From UBA11612 sp963662375 (GTDB lineage: Bacteria > Pseudomonadota > Alphaproteobacteria > Rhodospirillales > Rhodospirillaceae): a DNA stretch of 64,000 nucleotides. Positions within the stretch are counted from its first letter, which is position 1, and each line of letters starts with the position of its first letter. The notes beneath the pieces are model-generated. The model saw nothing but the letters and a program-made list of their open reading frames with translations, had not been told where the DNA came from and did no database searches. The position numbers and the translations under genes are program-made. Where the stretch lies: NCBI GenBank assembly GCA_963662375.2, contig CAXXRP010000011.1, positions 50,344-114,343 on the forward strand, given 5' to 3'. Of this stretch, positions 63,986-64,000 are shown in pieces.

Positions 63986-64000
63986 GGCATTGTCAGAGGA
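63986..64000. mobile_element. IS6 terminal repeat at the window edge
   Basis: GGCATTGTCAGAGGA matches the IS6 ends at 54046, 39132 and 61944; the window stops before the rest of the element. A further IS6 copy or fragment therefore probably continues to the right. Confidence 0.7.

Overview
The window looks like chromosomal DNA of an alphaproteobacterium. The best taxonomic clue is the pair Hsp20 (37723..38184) plus DUF1150 (38271..38549), a neighbourhood typical of that class. High G+C coding DNA, a class I MnmD-like remnant and a large TonB receptor agree with it. I cannot name genus or species. The window is a patchwork of ordinary genes, at least five insertion-sequence groups (IS21, two kinds of IS3, IS1595, IS6) and many broken genes.

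0-11.2 kb is a mobile-element landing zone. A tRNA-Ser(GGA) gene is followed by a P4-type tyrosine integrase whose last codons and stop lie inside the left end of a complete IS21-family element (1481..4061). Then come a frameshifted PD-(D/E)XK-like gene, an IS3-family element (5431..8163) with a complete IS1595-family element nested in it (5948..7440, exact 8-bp duplication), a serine-recombinase tail, msrA with its tail overwritten by an istB fragment, and the tail of a third IS21-like element.

11.4-38.7 kb is mostly host-like: an SDR and ketosteroid-isomerase-like pair, a frameshifted M1 peptidase, a decayed EmrAB-type efflux pair, a tandem alpha/beta-hydrolase protein, an mnmD remnant, a DUF6502/DUF5666 pair behind two identical palindromes, a DUF1552 protein, an SDR/SnoaL/outer-membrane operon, a patatin-like lipase, an RND efflux operon, proline iminopeptidase, Hsp20, DUF1150 and tRNA-Arg(CCU).

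39.1-61.9 kb is an accessory island whose two edges are oppositely oriented, apparently identical ends of one IS6-family element. Its left half reads as a demethylation pathway: TonB receptor (plus a decayed second copy), a VanA-type Rieske oxygenase with its FAD/2Fe-2S reductase, a PhyH-type dioxygenase, class III alcohol dehydrogenase plus GFA protein (glutathione-linked formaldehyde oxidation), AraC and GntR regulators, a sodium:solute symporter and a second, betaine-demethylase-like Rieske oxygenase. Formaldehyde released by demethylation would go through the GFA and dehydrogenase proteins to formate; at the far end sit fdsD and a truncated fdhD of a formate dehydrogenase. The right half (54.2-61.2 kb) is an exported module of unknown job: an unknown secreted protein, a DUF1592/1588-type protein with one CxxCH motif, a DUF1552 protein, a three-repeat PF03640-like protein and an NHL beta-propeller. 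A paralogue of the first protein follows at 62.3 kb. This module is the best candidate for an undescribed system.

Many genes carry single-base frameshifts, often in short homopolymers, and two regulators carry pairs of compensating shifts. Some may be sequencing or assembly errors, so the pseudogene calls are conditional on that.
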